From positions 476,228,008 through 476,292,007 of the forward strand of contig NC_081405.1 of NCBI RefSeq assembly GCF_030272615.1: a stretch of DNA of 64,000 nucleotides. The letters are read 5' to 3'. Shown in pieces: positions 11,224-22,525 of this stretch. Within the stretch, counting starts at the first letter, position 1, and the number at the start of each line of letters is the position of its first letter. The position numbers were made by a program, and so were the translations under genes. Origin of the DNA: Cryptomeria japonica (lineage: Eukaryota; Streptophyta; Pinopsida; Cupressales; Cupressaceae). The notes under the pieces were generated by a model, which saw only the letters and a list, made by a program, of their open reading frames with translations, had not been told where the DNA came from and did not search any database.

Positions 11224-12310
11224 CTACTGAGGTGGAGGTTCTTGTTCTTCTTCTTGATCAGAACTATTAGAGCTTCTTGAGCTCTCCTCAATTTCAGGTA
11301 CACTTGGAGTTCGAAGTTCCTCCTTTTCTAGAGTTAGAGGAATTTCAACTTTTGCTTCCCTTTTCTCTATATTTTCATATTGTCGATCAACTGAGGTATT
11401 CTTCATCTCATAGAAGATTGCACTCCTGTTGTACAAGACCTTCTCAGTTATAGGATTCCAAAGCTTGTATCCTTTCACACCCAAGCCATATCTAATGAAG
11501 ATACACTTAACAATTGTGTTATCCAACTTTGATCTATTTATATCAGGCATATATGTGTATTCCTCACAACCAAAGACATGAACATGTCTTAGAGAGGGAT
11601 TCTTTCTAGACCATGCTTCCATAGGTGTCTTGTCAACCAACATTGAAGTGGGAGACCTATTTGGTAAATAACATGTTGTAGAGACAACCTCGGCCCATAA
11701 TTTCTGCTCCAGACCAACACTACTCAACATGCTTCTCATCTTTTCTATTGCTATTCTATTCAACCTTCCAACAACTCCATTTTGTTGTGGATTATAAGGT
11801 GTAGTCTTATGCCTTTTAATCCCATGGTCTTTGCAAAATTTATCAAATTTTGTGGAGCAAAAATCACCTCCATTATCAATCCTTGACACTTAATTGTTCT
11901 ACCAATCTAACTTTCAACCAGGGTTTTGAACTCCTTAAACCAACTGGACACTTCCGATTTATTTTTCAAAAAATACACAAATGCCCTTCTCGAATGATCA
12001 TCTATAAAAGAAACATAATACTTAAAATTTGATAATGAAGGAACATTAACTGGACTAAATACATCAGAGTGAATATATTCCAACAAACAAAAATATTTAT
12101 GAGGACTAGAATAAAATGAAACATAGTGTTGTTTTCCATAGATACAGTGTTCACAAAATTCAAATTCAAAGTTACAATCATCAAGCCCCTCAACTAGGTT
12201 TTTTATTTTTTAGATATTTTAAGACCTTTTCTCCTATGTGACCAATTGTATGATGCCAAAGCAACATTTTCTCAGCAATAAGTTTAACCTCTATTGAACT
12301 CGTAATGTTC
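11224..12310 (-). pseudogene. copia A integrase with catalytic Glu replaced by Gly
   Basis: An HHCC-type N-terminus is visible (LLWHHTIGHI, then FCEHCIYGKQ near 12150). The core follows with IHSDVFSP (first Asp), FIDDHSRRAFVYF and a stop near 11905. The second Asp is in SRIDNGGDF near 11880. The third position reads NPQQNGVVGRLNR, where copia integrases normally have VVERKNR, so the acidic residue is lost. The C-terminal part (VHVFGCEEY, WNPITEK) runs to 11224. Integrase joins cDNA to host DNA; this one could not be active. Confidence 0.87.
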
Positions 12311-12315
12311 TTCTT

Positions 12316-12900
12316 CTAGGCAGCCTTGTCTGTCTTCCCAGAAGAACTGTTATATTCAACAGATTGTGCATCTAGCTTGACTAGAGTACCAATATGTGTA
12401 CCCTTAGCTAGCACTATGGAGCCTCTAGTCATCTTATATCCACCACTTGAGAATAAAACTTGTACACCAACATCATTCAACTTACTAACAAAAAGCAAGT
12501 TTCGAGCTAGACCTAGTATGTGCATTACGCCATCAATTTCCTTAGATCTTCCATCAGGAAACTGAATTCTAACTCTTCCTTAGACAACAATTTCTAGAGT
12601 TGAATCACTAGTGAGGTAAACCTTTCCACCATCATATTCCATATACTTCGAGAACCATTCTCTATGAGATGTCATGAGGAAAGATGCACCAGAATCTATC
12701 GACCAGACATTGTTAGTTGTCTGAGTTGCCAGGGTAACAATGAAGGCATCTGCATCACTGTGACAAGATTCGGTATCAAAAGAATTCTTCTTTTTCTTCT
12801 TTTTCTCCTCTTTGCAATCCTTCCAAATATGGCCAATCTGCCCACAATTCCAACATTGTACCTTGGACCTATTCCTAGGAGACTTTGATCTCTCCTTCAA
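12316..12900 (-). pseudogene. copia A Gag zinc knuckle, protease and pre-integrase segment
   Basis: A single CCHC knuckle CWNCGQIGHIWKDC lies near 12850, followed by a lysine run and the aspartic protease active site WSIDSGAS near 12700. After a stop near 12580 the gag-pre-integrase region continues (MHILGLARNLLFVSKLNDVG) to 12316. All are in frame with gag at 13545. Confidence 0.87.
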
Positions 12901-12951
12901 TTTGGACTTGACCTTCTTGTCCTTCTGTTTGCCTTTTTCCTTCGATCTGCC

Positions 12952-13545
12952 TCAAACAACAAGAGCCTCCTTGGCCATTTTAGAAGACTTCCTCCGTACC
13001 TCTTCTAAAGGCAACAAAGTAACCACATCTTCTATTTTGAAAGTAGTAGTTGTACTCCTTATAGCCATCACCAGATGGTCCCATGTGTTAGGAAAGGAAC
13101 ACAACAAAAGCATACACCGATCCTCATCCTCAATCTTTACTCCCATAGAAGTTAACTTTACAACGATCATATTGAATGCATTTAGGTGGTCTACCATAGA
13201 TGTCCCTTCACTCATTTTCAAAGAGTATAAATTCTTCCTTAGGAACAACTTATTTACTAGAGATTTTCCCTGATAAATATCACCAAGTTTCTTCCACAAA
13301 GAAGTTGTTGTCTTCTCTTCATGAACGTTCAAGAGAACTAAATCTTTTAGGCATAATATAATCAACCCTTTGGCCTTATTATCTATAAGGTCCCAATCCT
13401 CTTGTTTCATGCCTGATGGTTTTGTTCCAAATAGCACAACCTAAAGGTATCTGTCCACCATCAGGTCTTCCATCTTGAGTTTCCATAACTCGTAGTTGCC
13501 AACATTAAATTTCTCAATGTCCATTCTTCTTGATGTGCTCACCAT
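12952..13545 (-). pseudogene. gag: copia A Gag
   Basis: Starts at ATG 13545 (MVSTSRRMDIEKFNVGNYE). One in-frame stop at 13441-13443 precedes a 161-codon stretch with LWKKLGDIYQGKSLVNK and YSLKMSEGTSMVDHLNAF, the UBN2 Gag pattern. A stop at 12952 separates it from the knuckle region. Frame is kept from 13545 down to 11224. Confidence 0.87.
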
Positions 13546-13641
13546 CTCAATATGTAATTTCACACAATTCCCTGCAAAAATCCCACTACAGAATTAACAC
13601 AAAAAACCCATCCTACCCACAAGGATAACACAATTGACCAA

Positions 13642-13653
13642 GCTTTTATACTA
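13642..13653 (-). promoter_or_regulatory. degenerate primer-binding site of copia A
   Basis: Minus strand reads TAGTATAAAAGC three bases after the LTR end. It matches the initiator-Met site TGGTATCAGAGC at 9 of 12 positions. Decay after insertion is likelier than a different primer. Confidence 0.55.
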
Positions 13654-13655
13654 CT

Positions 13656-15020
13656 TGTTAGGAAAGCAGAGTGTGGAAAATGCCTTCTAAATTTTAATTT
13701 TTATAGGAGAGAAGCAGTAATGTGTTTCAATTCAAATTACACCAATTAAGATACTCAACACAAAATAAAATAGAGCAACATGAAAAACACAATCACATAA
13801 ATGTACACCAGATTTCACGGAGAAAACCCTTACGGGTAAAAAACCCGCACACCAAAGCAACTATCTCTTGTATTACAATAATAAATAATTTATATACAAA
13901 TTACAGATACATGCTTTGATCCAGTCTTTAATTCAAGCAACATTCCAAAAGATTAACTTCGCAATCAGTTTCCCAATTCCTTTGTTACAAAATCACCAAT
14001 CAATTTCCTTGACTTCTTTTCACAATGACAAGAACAAGTCTCTCATCACACAAGTTTGCAATCCAACATCAACCTCTCCAATTGTCTTTCAGATATTAAA
14101 ACGTCTTTGTGCAAAAACAGTTTGTTTCGGTTACTAACTATCAAACTTCCTTAGATTATTATTAACACGTCATGTTATTCGCTATCAATTCAGCTTCCTC
14201 TGAGTCGTTCCATTTTTCCTCAAATCATCTATAGACAACTTAGGAGGTCGATATTCACATTCAATGGTGGTCCCCACCTCAATCACTTTCGGCTTAGTTT
14301 ATCAGCAAAGTTATTTTGACATTGTGCCAGTTAGCCTATACTACCTCTCGGGAACCATTGTTCATCATGCGGGGTAATGAGGAGAGAAAGTTTCCTTGCT
14401 TCCTTTTTATCCCACAACATCACCATATGACTGTTGCATACCACACAGGGTAACATGAATAATCTTCTCTTCATCCTTTATCCTTATCTCGCACTATACC
14501 CACATTTTTTAGACAACCCTTGCAAGGTAACGAAAAAGTTTCACACGGTCTATCTACCGTTATCCCGCAGGCTTCTGCTATGAGTTCTCAACACCACATG
14601 GGGTAAAGGGAGGGAGGCCCGGTCTTCTTCGTCTCGTTATCCTGCATGATCTCTTAATGAACTCTTAGTATCATGCGGGGTAATAAGGAGGTACAATATC
14701 TCACTAGCTCATGCTACTCTTCTGTGTGCTTCTCAAAGGCTGTGGGGTAACAAAGAAGTCAAAGTATCCTTTCTTCTGGTTATCCCGTAACCCTTTTCAT
14801 GATGACTTTATCATGCTACGAGATAAAAAAGTGTGCTCTCTTTACCCATTATCCCAAAAAACTTTGCACACTGCCCTTATGGATAGGTAAAGCATAATTC
14901 AAGGGTTATCAACTGCTTGTCAATAACACGAAGGTTATCAACCCTGAACTACTAATTCAAAAACCAAAAGCCATCTGTTCAAGATTTCAACTAGCAAGTT
15001 TGAGACACCCATTCTCAAAA
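13656..15020 (-). repeat. 5' LTR of copia A
   Basis: Starts TGTTAGGAAAGC and ends TCTCAAAA, where the partner LTR has TCTCAACA, followed directly by the TSD. It carries the same array of TTATCCCGC-like motifs as its partner, with scattered substitutions. Confidence 0.92.
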
Positions 15021-15412
15021 AATATGTGAAGGATATGTTTATGATCTAGATGTATATTGTACTATCAATCTTTTAGGTCCTCTATTACTTAAATGGTGGA
15101 GTTAGTTGATATTGTTTTTGACAGTAGCTATCTATCAAAACTATTCCAAAGAATGCATGATGATTCTTTGATATGTGGTGTTCAATGCTATGACCTGGAG
15201 GCCATGTTTATTTGATTCGTGTTGTGTTCTCATTCAATTTTCTAGTGATGGTTCGACCCAAAAGGGAAGCTATGACGTTATGAGTTTAGTACTAGCAATT
15301 AGTTTGGCTTTTAGTTGACTGAGGTGATTCTCTCTATTTGGATCATGCCTTTTTGGTCTGGACATAATTTGGTGATTAATTTTATATGTTGATATGGGTC
15401 TCACCATGGCTT

Positions 15413-16749
15413 TGTTGGCAACAACAATGAAGGAAAACTGAGAGGGGAGGGGTGAATCAGTTTTCTACTTGATCTACAAACTCAAACACAAATACAAATC
15501 CGATAAACTTCAGCAACAATAAAGATAAGCAAATTGATAGCACAACACGCAACACCAAGATTTTGAGGTGGAAAACCCAGTTAAGGGAAAAACCACAGTG
15601 GGACCCTATCCACAATAAGATGATACTCTACAGCAGTATGTGAAAATAGTTACAATGGGGAATGCAACAACTTTCAATCACAGTGCCTAGAGCTTACAAC
15701 TCAAGATACAATAACTTGGAAGGAAACAACCCTCAGGGAAGTCTCACTGACTTACAACAAGGTTCAGACTACAATCCGAAAAAAATGAACTACTATAATA
15801 GCATCTACAAATGCCTGATGACAGTTCCAGTTAAGCACATTTGTCTGCTCTACATTAATATCTGCTCAATACACCACACCGAAAAATGAATCCTTTGTTC
15901 GCACATACACCACTCTCTGATAATATAGACACAACCTCGATACCTAAATTACATGGCTATATCACCTATTTATACAATTCGTCAACCTTGACAGCAAGGT
16001 TGGCTAAACCCTCAACACCCAATTATAAAATTACATCATGCGATACATAGATTGACCACCAAACTAATATAATGATATACATGATATAGAATGGACCTAG
16101 ATCAAATTCCTAAACATGCAACACCACCAGAAATCATGCCAAGATCAACCACAACACTCTACACCACCAGGAATACAACATAACATGAAGAACATCACCG
16201 GTTTAGTAAAATCACCAAGAACTCGCACAACGATTAATGTGGATCATCAAAACAAATAGGACATAATTAGGAAACACTAGCAAGCACGTTAGAGTCATCA
16301 TTAACAACTGCACCAACACCACTTATCAAACCTTCATCGATCAACATCTGAAACTCAAGAGTACTCAAACAATAGCAATTGTTATGAAGAAAGATAGATT
16401 GTGGAGCACCAAATCATGAACCATCTAAAATGAAGATACACAAGACCATCCCAAACAATCTCCCAAAATCTTAGCTCAAGATCTGATCACACCAGAATAT
16501 ACTAGAAGAAATACTCAACTCTGCAAAGCACTGATCAGAAAAGAAAACTACAAACCAGATCATATGATATGATCAATTAAGCATCCTGAATCACCAAAAC
16601 CAATACAAAAAGATATAATGATACTAGAAATATTCCATACACCAAACCATGATCCCAATAAACCAATCTGCAACCACCAGAGAAATAAATCACATAAATA
16701 TGTTGACATCAAGGACAACAACATATCCTAGCAACAACAATGTCCAACA
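15413..16749 (-). repeat. solo LTR with target duplication GGCTT
   Basis: Plus strand starts TGTTGGCAACAACAATG and ends AATGTCCAACA. GGCTT occurs at both 15408-15412 and 16750-16754. GGGGAGGGGTGAATCAG near 15443 is the reversed U5 C-tract. About 1,337 bp with no internal coding region, as left by recombination between two LTRs. The flanks rejoin into the older LTR. Confidence 0.9.
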
Positions 16750-17635
16750 GGCTTGTGTTATTCACATCAAGTTGTGTGCATTATAGAATGTTTTGGGGCC
16801 GACTAGTTGATGTGCTACATTGCTTACATGTTTCACTTGGTGCCAACCTTGGAGGATGTGTTAGCATGTGTGGTTCATTGGAATTAGTTGGAAAGGATGT
16901 GCTATGATGTCGTTGGGTCCTCTCTATCTCTTGGATTGGACCATATTTGATGTTATAGGTCTAGATGGCCCAATTTGTGCAATATTGTATATTTCATTTA
17001 TGGCTAACCTAGTTTAGGGTTTCAACAAAATATCTTGTATATATAGGAGTGTGGATGTATGAGTTGAGTGTGGGATGAATGTGAATATATGTGGAGTATA
17101 TGTGGTTGATGTGCAAGTAGATTTGATATAACAGAAGTGTGAAATTCAATTGAGAAGAAAGATAAGATAGTGTTTGTGATCAAATATGTTTGTCATGATA
17201 TAGGTCGCTTGACATAGTGGTTCAAGGAAAATTTCATGATTAGGAGATTGTATTCATTTTAGTTCATTTGTTTCTTTGCACCTACCAAAAGAAGGTGTGT
17301 TCCTTTTGGTAGTTTGTTCACCTTTGTATCTTGCCCTAAGGTTGTGTGCCTTAGTCTTGCAAGTCCTTTTAGGGGTAGTGAGCTCTTTGGCATTGGGCCC
17401 GAACATTGTAATCATTTATTCATATTGTGAGTGTGATTTTCACTATGGTTTTTCCCTATTTAGGGTTTTTCACATAAATATGGTGTTTATGTATTTGTTG
17501 TGCTTTGTTATTTCATGTTTCATATTTGCAGTGATATATTAATTGTTATTTTAAAGTTTAATAGATCAGAAGTGAAGTGTTTTGAGGTCCAGATTGATTC
17601 ATGCCCCCCCTCTCAGTCTTGCAATGTGTTCATCA

Positions 17636-19659
17636 CTTTAGTAGTGCTTTGTTTGATCTTTTTGTTAGCATTCAAGGGGACCTTTGCAGGACAAATGGAT
17701 ATGAAAATATTGGTTCCGCTAATAATGTGTAGTCAACCAAAGTCGCAGAGAAACCTTTTGGAATGAATGTGGTGATAATGTGATAGTGAATATTGACGCA
17801 GTACAAACCATAAGCTCTCCCAGGACAAATAAATTTTAAAATATGTTTCTTTTTTGACACACACTTTAGAAAGGTGTCACAATATATTGAATAATGAAAT
17901 ATGTTGTTATTGAAATTTATGTATAGAGTATTAGGTAGAGAACAAATATATGATTTCATGGTGCAAATATAATGAAAATTGGATGGGACATTACCAGCTC
18001 TTAGTATCTAGAACATATTTTTTCAACCACCATATGAAAATTACAACTATAATAGAATGTGGTAGGAATTTCAATTTCTAGATCATGATTGGAATGTTGC
18101 ATAAAACTTACAAATAAACAATCACTAAAATAATAATAGTTGAGTGAAAAAAAGATTTCTCTTACAATTGAAATGCTCATGCATCATCAACAAACAATTA
18201 ATGAAAGAACAAAGTATGATAACCCTGAGTGAAAGATCTAAGGGTGTAAGACTAAATAGTTTTCCCAAAATAAAAGGAAATAAACATAGTGTCATGCTAG
18301 ATATTGAGCATGAGATGAAAATAAAAGTAAACATATTTAACAATATTTAACATTGCTAAACAAGATGTAAGAGCTAACTCACCAACAAGACATGTAAATA
18401 TTAAAGTGTAATTTACTAGAGAGAATGGAAAAAACAAGTGTATATCTATCTCATTGCATTGATTGATGTGTTTTGATAATACATTGGCTATGTATTTGAA
18501 TAAATGATTATTTTTATTGTTCTGAGCCTATAAACATAACACCCAAAAGAAATTTCACAATTGTGCACTTGTAGTTCAATCACATCCTTTACACGTGTAG
18601 ATCTACGATTCCAGTTCATCATTGCTACAAATTTGAATGAGGAAATACTATGTTAAGGTTCATACCTTTACGAGTCCATTGTCTAAGGGTTAAATATTTA
18701 GTTGCTTACAAGGTTGATGCAAAATCTGTAGAATGAAGTTTGGTGCAATATTTATTCTTGAATGCAAATGTAAAACTAGAATCAACAGTGCCTATTCTTT
18801 TTCTTTTATATTATATATGATCTTTGATTGTTTAAAGGTTAAGTTGGTGTCTTGAAACATGTCTTTGAATATGACAATTTAAAACCCTCTGAACAATTTG
18901 AAGCATAGGTTAATGAAAAATGGTTTTATTTTTTATCATCATTTCAAAATAAATGGTAAATGAATTTGATTATGAACATACAATTATGTATTTAATAAGT
19001 TCACATCAATAATTACTTCTAATATGTAAAAATAAATACAATGTGAAATGTTAAATAAAAGTAAAAGCAAATAGGTTGAATTTTTTTTTTTTTTTTTAAA
19101 AATAAAATCCATCAAATTTTGAACTTACATAATCAAAATCTTCAAATATTAAAAAATAATGTAAGTCAATGACTTTCCCTATTTTACTAGTGAAGTTGAA
19201 TGGTTCTGAATGAGCACACTCAAGATTAAGTCTTGATGAGTGTTAGGCCTTGACATCATAAAGAATGAGGTTGGAATCATGCCTGAGATGCATTTTGTGG
19301 AATGGATACCCCTCAATCATTGGCTCTTAATTGAAGAGGTTTTAACCAAAAGACTCATACTCCAATATAAGATAGCTAAAAGTTAATTGCAAATGATATA
19401 AAATCTTCTATAAAGATAAAGGCAATGATATTAGATTTTCACAATCTATAATGCTAACTGTTTCTATATCTCGAATCAATTGTGTAAAAGTTTTTCATCA
19501 ACTTTTCCAATCATACTCTTGATCCATCATCAAGATGATAGAATAAATAAGAAAAAGAAAAATAGATCGCAAATTTTTATCGTAAACATCGATGAAAAAA
19601 TTTCACACATTTGAATCCCTAATCTTCTCCATACTTTTTCAAAGCCTAAAAATGGAAGG
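17636..19659. other. AT-rich spacer, no gene seen
   Basis: Two kilobases of AT-rich DNA with a poly-T/poly-A run near 19081-19100. Short ORFs (17672-17959, 18125-18350) overlap one another on both strands and look random. Confidence 0.5.
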
Positions 19660-20180
19660 TTCTAGCTATGGGGCCAATAGAATAGACCAACCCCACAATG
19701 CATTTATAAGTCTAACATATAAAATACACTATGGAGCCGGTACATTCTATCGGCCAAACAATGTATTTATAAGTCTAACTTATATAATACACTATGAGGT
19801 CAATGCATTCTATCATCCCATAGATGTCGCCAAAAAAAGTCTTATAAAATACACTATGGAACTCGTACATTCTATTGTCCTCACAGTATATTTATAAGTC
19901 TAACTTATAAAATACACTATGAAGTTAGTGTATTCTATAATCTCATAAAAAATACCAAAAAAAGTCTAACTTATAAAATACAATATAGAGTAGATACATT
20001 CTATTGACCCCTAGTGTATTTATAAGTTCAACTTATAAAAACACTATGAGATTAAGTGTATTCTATTGTCCCATAAATGATACCCAAAAAAATCTAACAT
20101 ATAAAATGCAGTATGGAGCGGGTACATTCTATTCTAACTTGTAAAATATAGTATGAAGTCAGTGTATTCTGTCGTATGAC
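19660..20180. repeat. satellite-like array, about 127-bp dimer of 63-bp halves
   Basis: One half carries GTACATTCTAT at about 19740, 19866 and 20124, with GATACATTCTAT near 19993. The other carries TGCATTCTAT or TGTATTCTAT near 19802, 19928, 20057 and 20162. Both are followed by CTTATAAAATACACTATG. Spacing is 126-132 bp. About four dimers, diverged. Confidence 0.85.
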
Positions 20181-20640
20181 CCAAAAAGAATGCTCAACTC
20201 CACCTTTTGGTAAGGGTGTATCCATTTGTTCCTTCTGTCTTAGGGTATCGAAACCGAGTAGAACCAAAGGAGAGCAAGTAGGTACTTGTACATTTAAGCA
20301 GGACAGGGGCTTCCTTTTGTTGATGTGTACGTCACCACACACGTATAAGCGGTAAGTTGTAGGCTCTGAGAAAGATGACAACATTGTCCGTATGTTCTTC
20401 CCCTTATCCTGGGAAAGAAATGCACAGACCCCACGTGAAGGGACAATTGCTCATTTTCTTCATTCCCAATGTCTGAAATTTCAGCTCAGATTTTGTATGA
20501 GCGTAGGAACTCAATACTGAATCTCTGCACTCTGTCAGCTGGAGTAATGAGTGGGTAAATGGCTGTTTTGCCTTGAAAACTATCGCAGTTAAGACAACGT
20601 TTCACTCCAACCTGCATCATTAAAGAGGACATCAGCAGCT
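20181..20640. other. compositionally distinct unassigned segment
   Basis: Richer in G+C and CpG than either flank. A minus ORF of 96 codons (20094-20384) overlaps the satellite edge, has no recognisable motif and is not called as a gene. Could be a fragment of a low-copy or organellar sequence; not recognised. Confidence 0.35.
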
Positions 20641-21833
20641 GCTGTTGTTTTATTTTTTATTTTTTATACAATGCTTTTTTGAGATTTGAACTTAAGATTT
20701 CTCATGTAGGAAGTTTGCAGCAAACTTCCATTATGGGTTCATCCCCATATTTCAGCTTCTTTATGCATGATCTTATGGGATTTCATGGATTGTATGGGAT
20801 CTTCTTGTTGCATCTATATGTCAGTAATTTAGATTATTTGGTATTATTTGTTTATAAAAAATAGAAACTATAGTTTTTTAATGCAATTTTTTCTAATAAC
20901 ATTCAATTTGTTATCTTATATGAGCATGGGTATGTAAATATGATATATTAATTTTGGTGGTGGTATGTCGAACCTTTTACGCACTATTTCAGTTGTCTGT
21001 CTAACCGTCCACAACTACAATAATGGAACTGTAGGTTCCACTAGAATGTGGGGAGATATTGTGAACTCCAGCCAAGGGTTAAAAAGAGATGAAACTACTA
21101 AAGTTTTTTCATTCATTGGGATCATCTAGATATCTATATGAATCGGTTAAAGACTTGAGTTGGTCACCTAATACAACTACATTTAAATACTTCCATTGCT
21201 ACCTCTAGAGAAGAACACAACCATCATGTCATTTGGACTAAACTTAACATTGTTTGCCTCTTTATCATTATTATTAATGCTTAATTGCTTAATAATGACC
21301 CAAAAAGAATGGTTCATTGACATCTTGTCTTTTTGTAATGTTCCCAATAATTTTTATTTTTATTTTTAACGTTTTTATAGGTTTTTATTTTTCTAAGAAA
21401 AAATACAAGCTAGAACAATAAACCAAATAGAAAGCAATGTTTGCAAACTAAATATCAAACCCTCAAATATAGATATACACTTTAAATGAAATTTTTGGAT
21501 TAAATCTCTTCAATTTATAATTGTTCGTATAAGCCCTAAATTGATCATAAATAGTTAGATTTGAATTAGAAAAGTTACGAGGACACCAACCATTATTTTT
21601 TGAAACCTTAAAAAAGTTGATTTCATTTTTTTGCAACTAGTAGAAATGATTATAAGTTGGAAATGGCATTTTTAGAGCTTCTAAAATGTCAAATCAACTC
21701 ACAAACAATAATGATGGAACTTGAGATTTACATGTGTCAATTACAATGAGTGGAAATTGATTAATGCAAGGCTATATAACCATTATGAGACTGCATGTAA
21801 ATGAAAAAATGACTCTTTATCTTCTTTCCCAAG
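20641..21833. other. AT-rich spacer, no gene seen
   Basis: Runs of T and A, no coding frame above about 60 codons and no LTR signature. Confidence 0.5.
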
Positions 21834-21846
21834 TTGGTGCTCCAAA

Positions 21847-22124
21847 GAGGTTCATCCCATAGGGTGTTGGTTAAGTGGTGGTGGTATTGTTGTGCCCACC
21901 AAGGTTCAAACCCCTATTGTGCCATTGTGATTGCAAACTTGTGCCTTTGTTGATCCAACCTATTTGTGGGTTTGACAACATTGATAAATGGGGACGAGGT
22001 CCCTTGTATGTGACCTCACCAATTCAGAGCTTAGGGTCAAAAGTGTTTCATGTGGTATCAGAGTATGTTTCGTGCCAGTGTCACCAGTCATGTTACAAAG
22101 TTTACTTGATTTTTTTTTTTTAAA
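21847..22124 (+). mobile_element. tRNA-derived SINE
   Basis: Polymerase III promoter boxes are visible: an A box TTGGTTAAGTGG at 21867-21878 and a B box GGTTCAAACCC at 21903-21913. The unit ends in a T-run (22110-22121). It is flanked by a 13-bp target duplication with one mismatch, TTGGTGCTCCAAA (21834-21846) and TTGATGCTCCAAA (22125-22137). Such elements are non-coding and move with LINE machinery. The ORFs across it are shadows. Confidence 0.8.
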
Positions 22125-22525
22125 TTGATGCTCCAAAAATCCTATGAATAAAATGGTTAATGATAACACATTAGTAGTTGGGGGTGAACAAAAGCATGCA
22201 TTAAAGGAACTGCACAAGGTCCCAAAATTTTCCAAATCTAATACGACAATCTCCTAGATAATGATATCAAACAACAAAATAAGATGAAAGACAAAAATCA
22301 TAAAGTTTTTGGGGCTAGAAATGAAGGATAAACCATTGTAAATGTTAGTAAATATATGAAAAATAACCTCCCAATAGCACCAAACATGAATGAAACTTAT
22401 CCAAATTCTCAACCACGTTTGTTGCACCCTATTAAAGGTTGAAAAAATGATTTCACAATCAAAAGAAGGGTAGATTCGCACTCCCCAAGGTTGGTGCTTC
22501 ATAAAATGGTGATTGGAATGAAAAT

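Larger units (their letters stand above)
6876..15020 (-). mobile_element. copia A: complete Ty1/copia element, minus strand
   Basis: Paired LTRs (6876-8279 and 13656-15020) enclose gag, protease, integrase, RT and RNase H in Ty1/copia order on the minus strand. A 5-bp target duplication AATAT is at 6871-6875 and 15021-15025. A degenerate initiator-Met PBS (13642-13653) and a PPT (8280-8290) flank the coding part. The Gag style (MDIEKFNVGNYELWKLKMED) is Tork/Tnt1-like. It is dead: several stops, at least one frameshift near 11210-11224, and an LTR insertion in the RNase H region. Confidence 0.93.
6677..17635 (+). repeat. old LTR split by two nested insertions
   Basis: Three pieces (6677-6875, 15026-15412, 16755-17635; about 1.47 kb together) read as one plus-strand LTR. 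It starts TGTTGTCATTGATGTCAACC and ends with CCCCCCCTCTCAGTCTTG...TTCATCA. It resembles the intact solo LTR 22526-24503 along its length, for example TTGGAGGATGTG and TCTCTCTATCTC...GATTGGACCA. The joins are exact: copia A has TSD AATAT and the second insert TSD GGCTT. No clear TSD was found for the outer LTR, and whether it is solo is not decided. Confidence 0.62.

Noticed and set aside
12002-12193. 63-codon minus ORF
   Set aside because: Out-of-frame shadow of the copia A integrase core, which reads with recognisable motifs in another frame.
20094-20384. 96-codon minus ORF
   Set aside because: No motif recognised and its end runs into satellite sequence; not enough to call a gene.
21860-21915. 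tRNA gene
   Set aside because: A and B boxes are present but the flanks do not fold into acceptor and anticodon stems; a T-run and target duplication point to a SINE.
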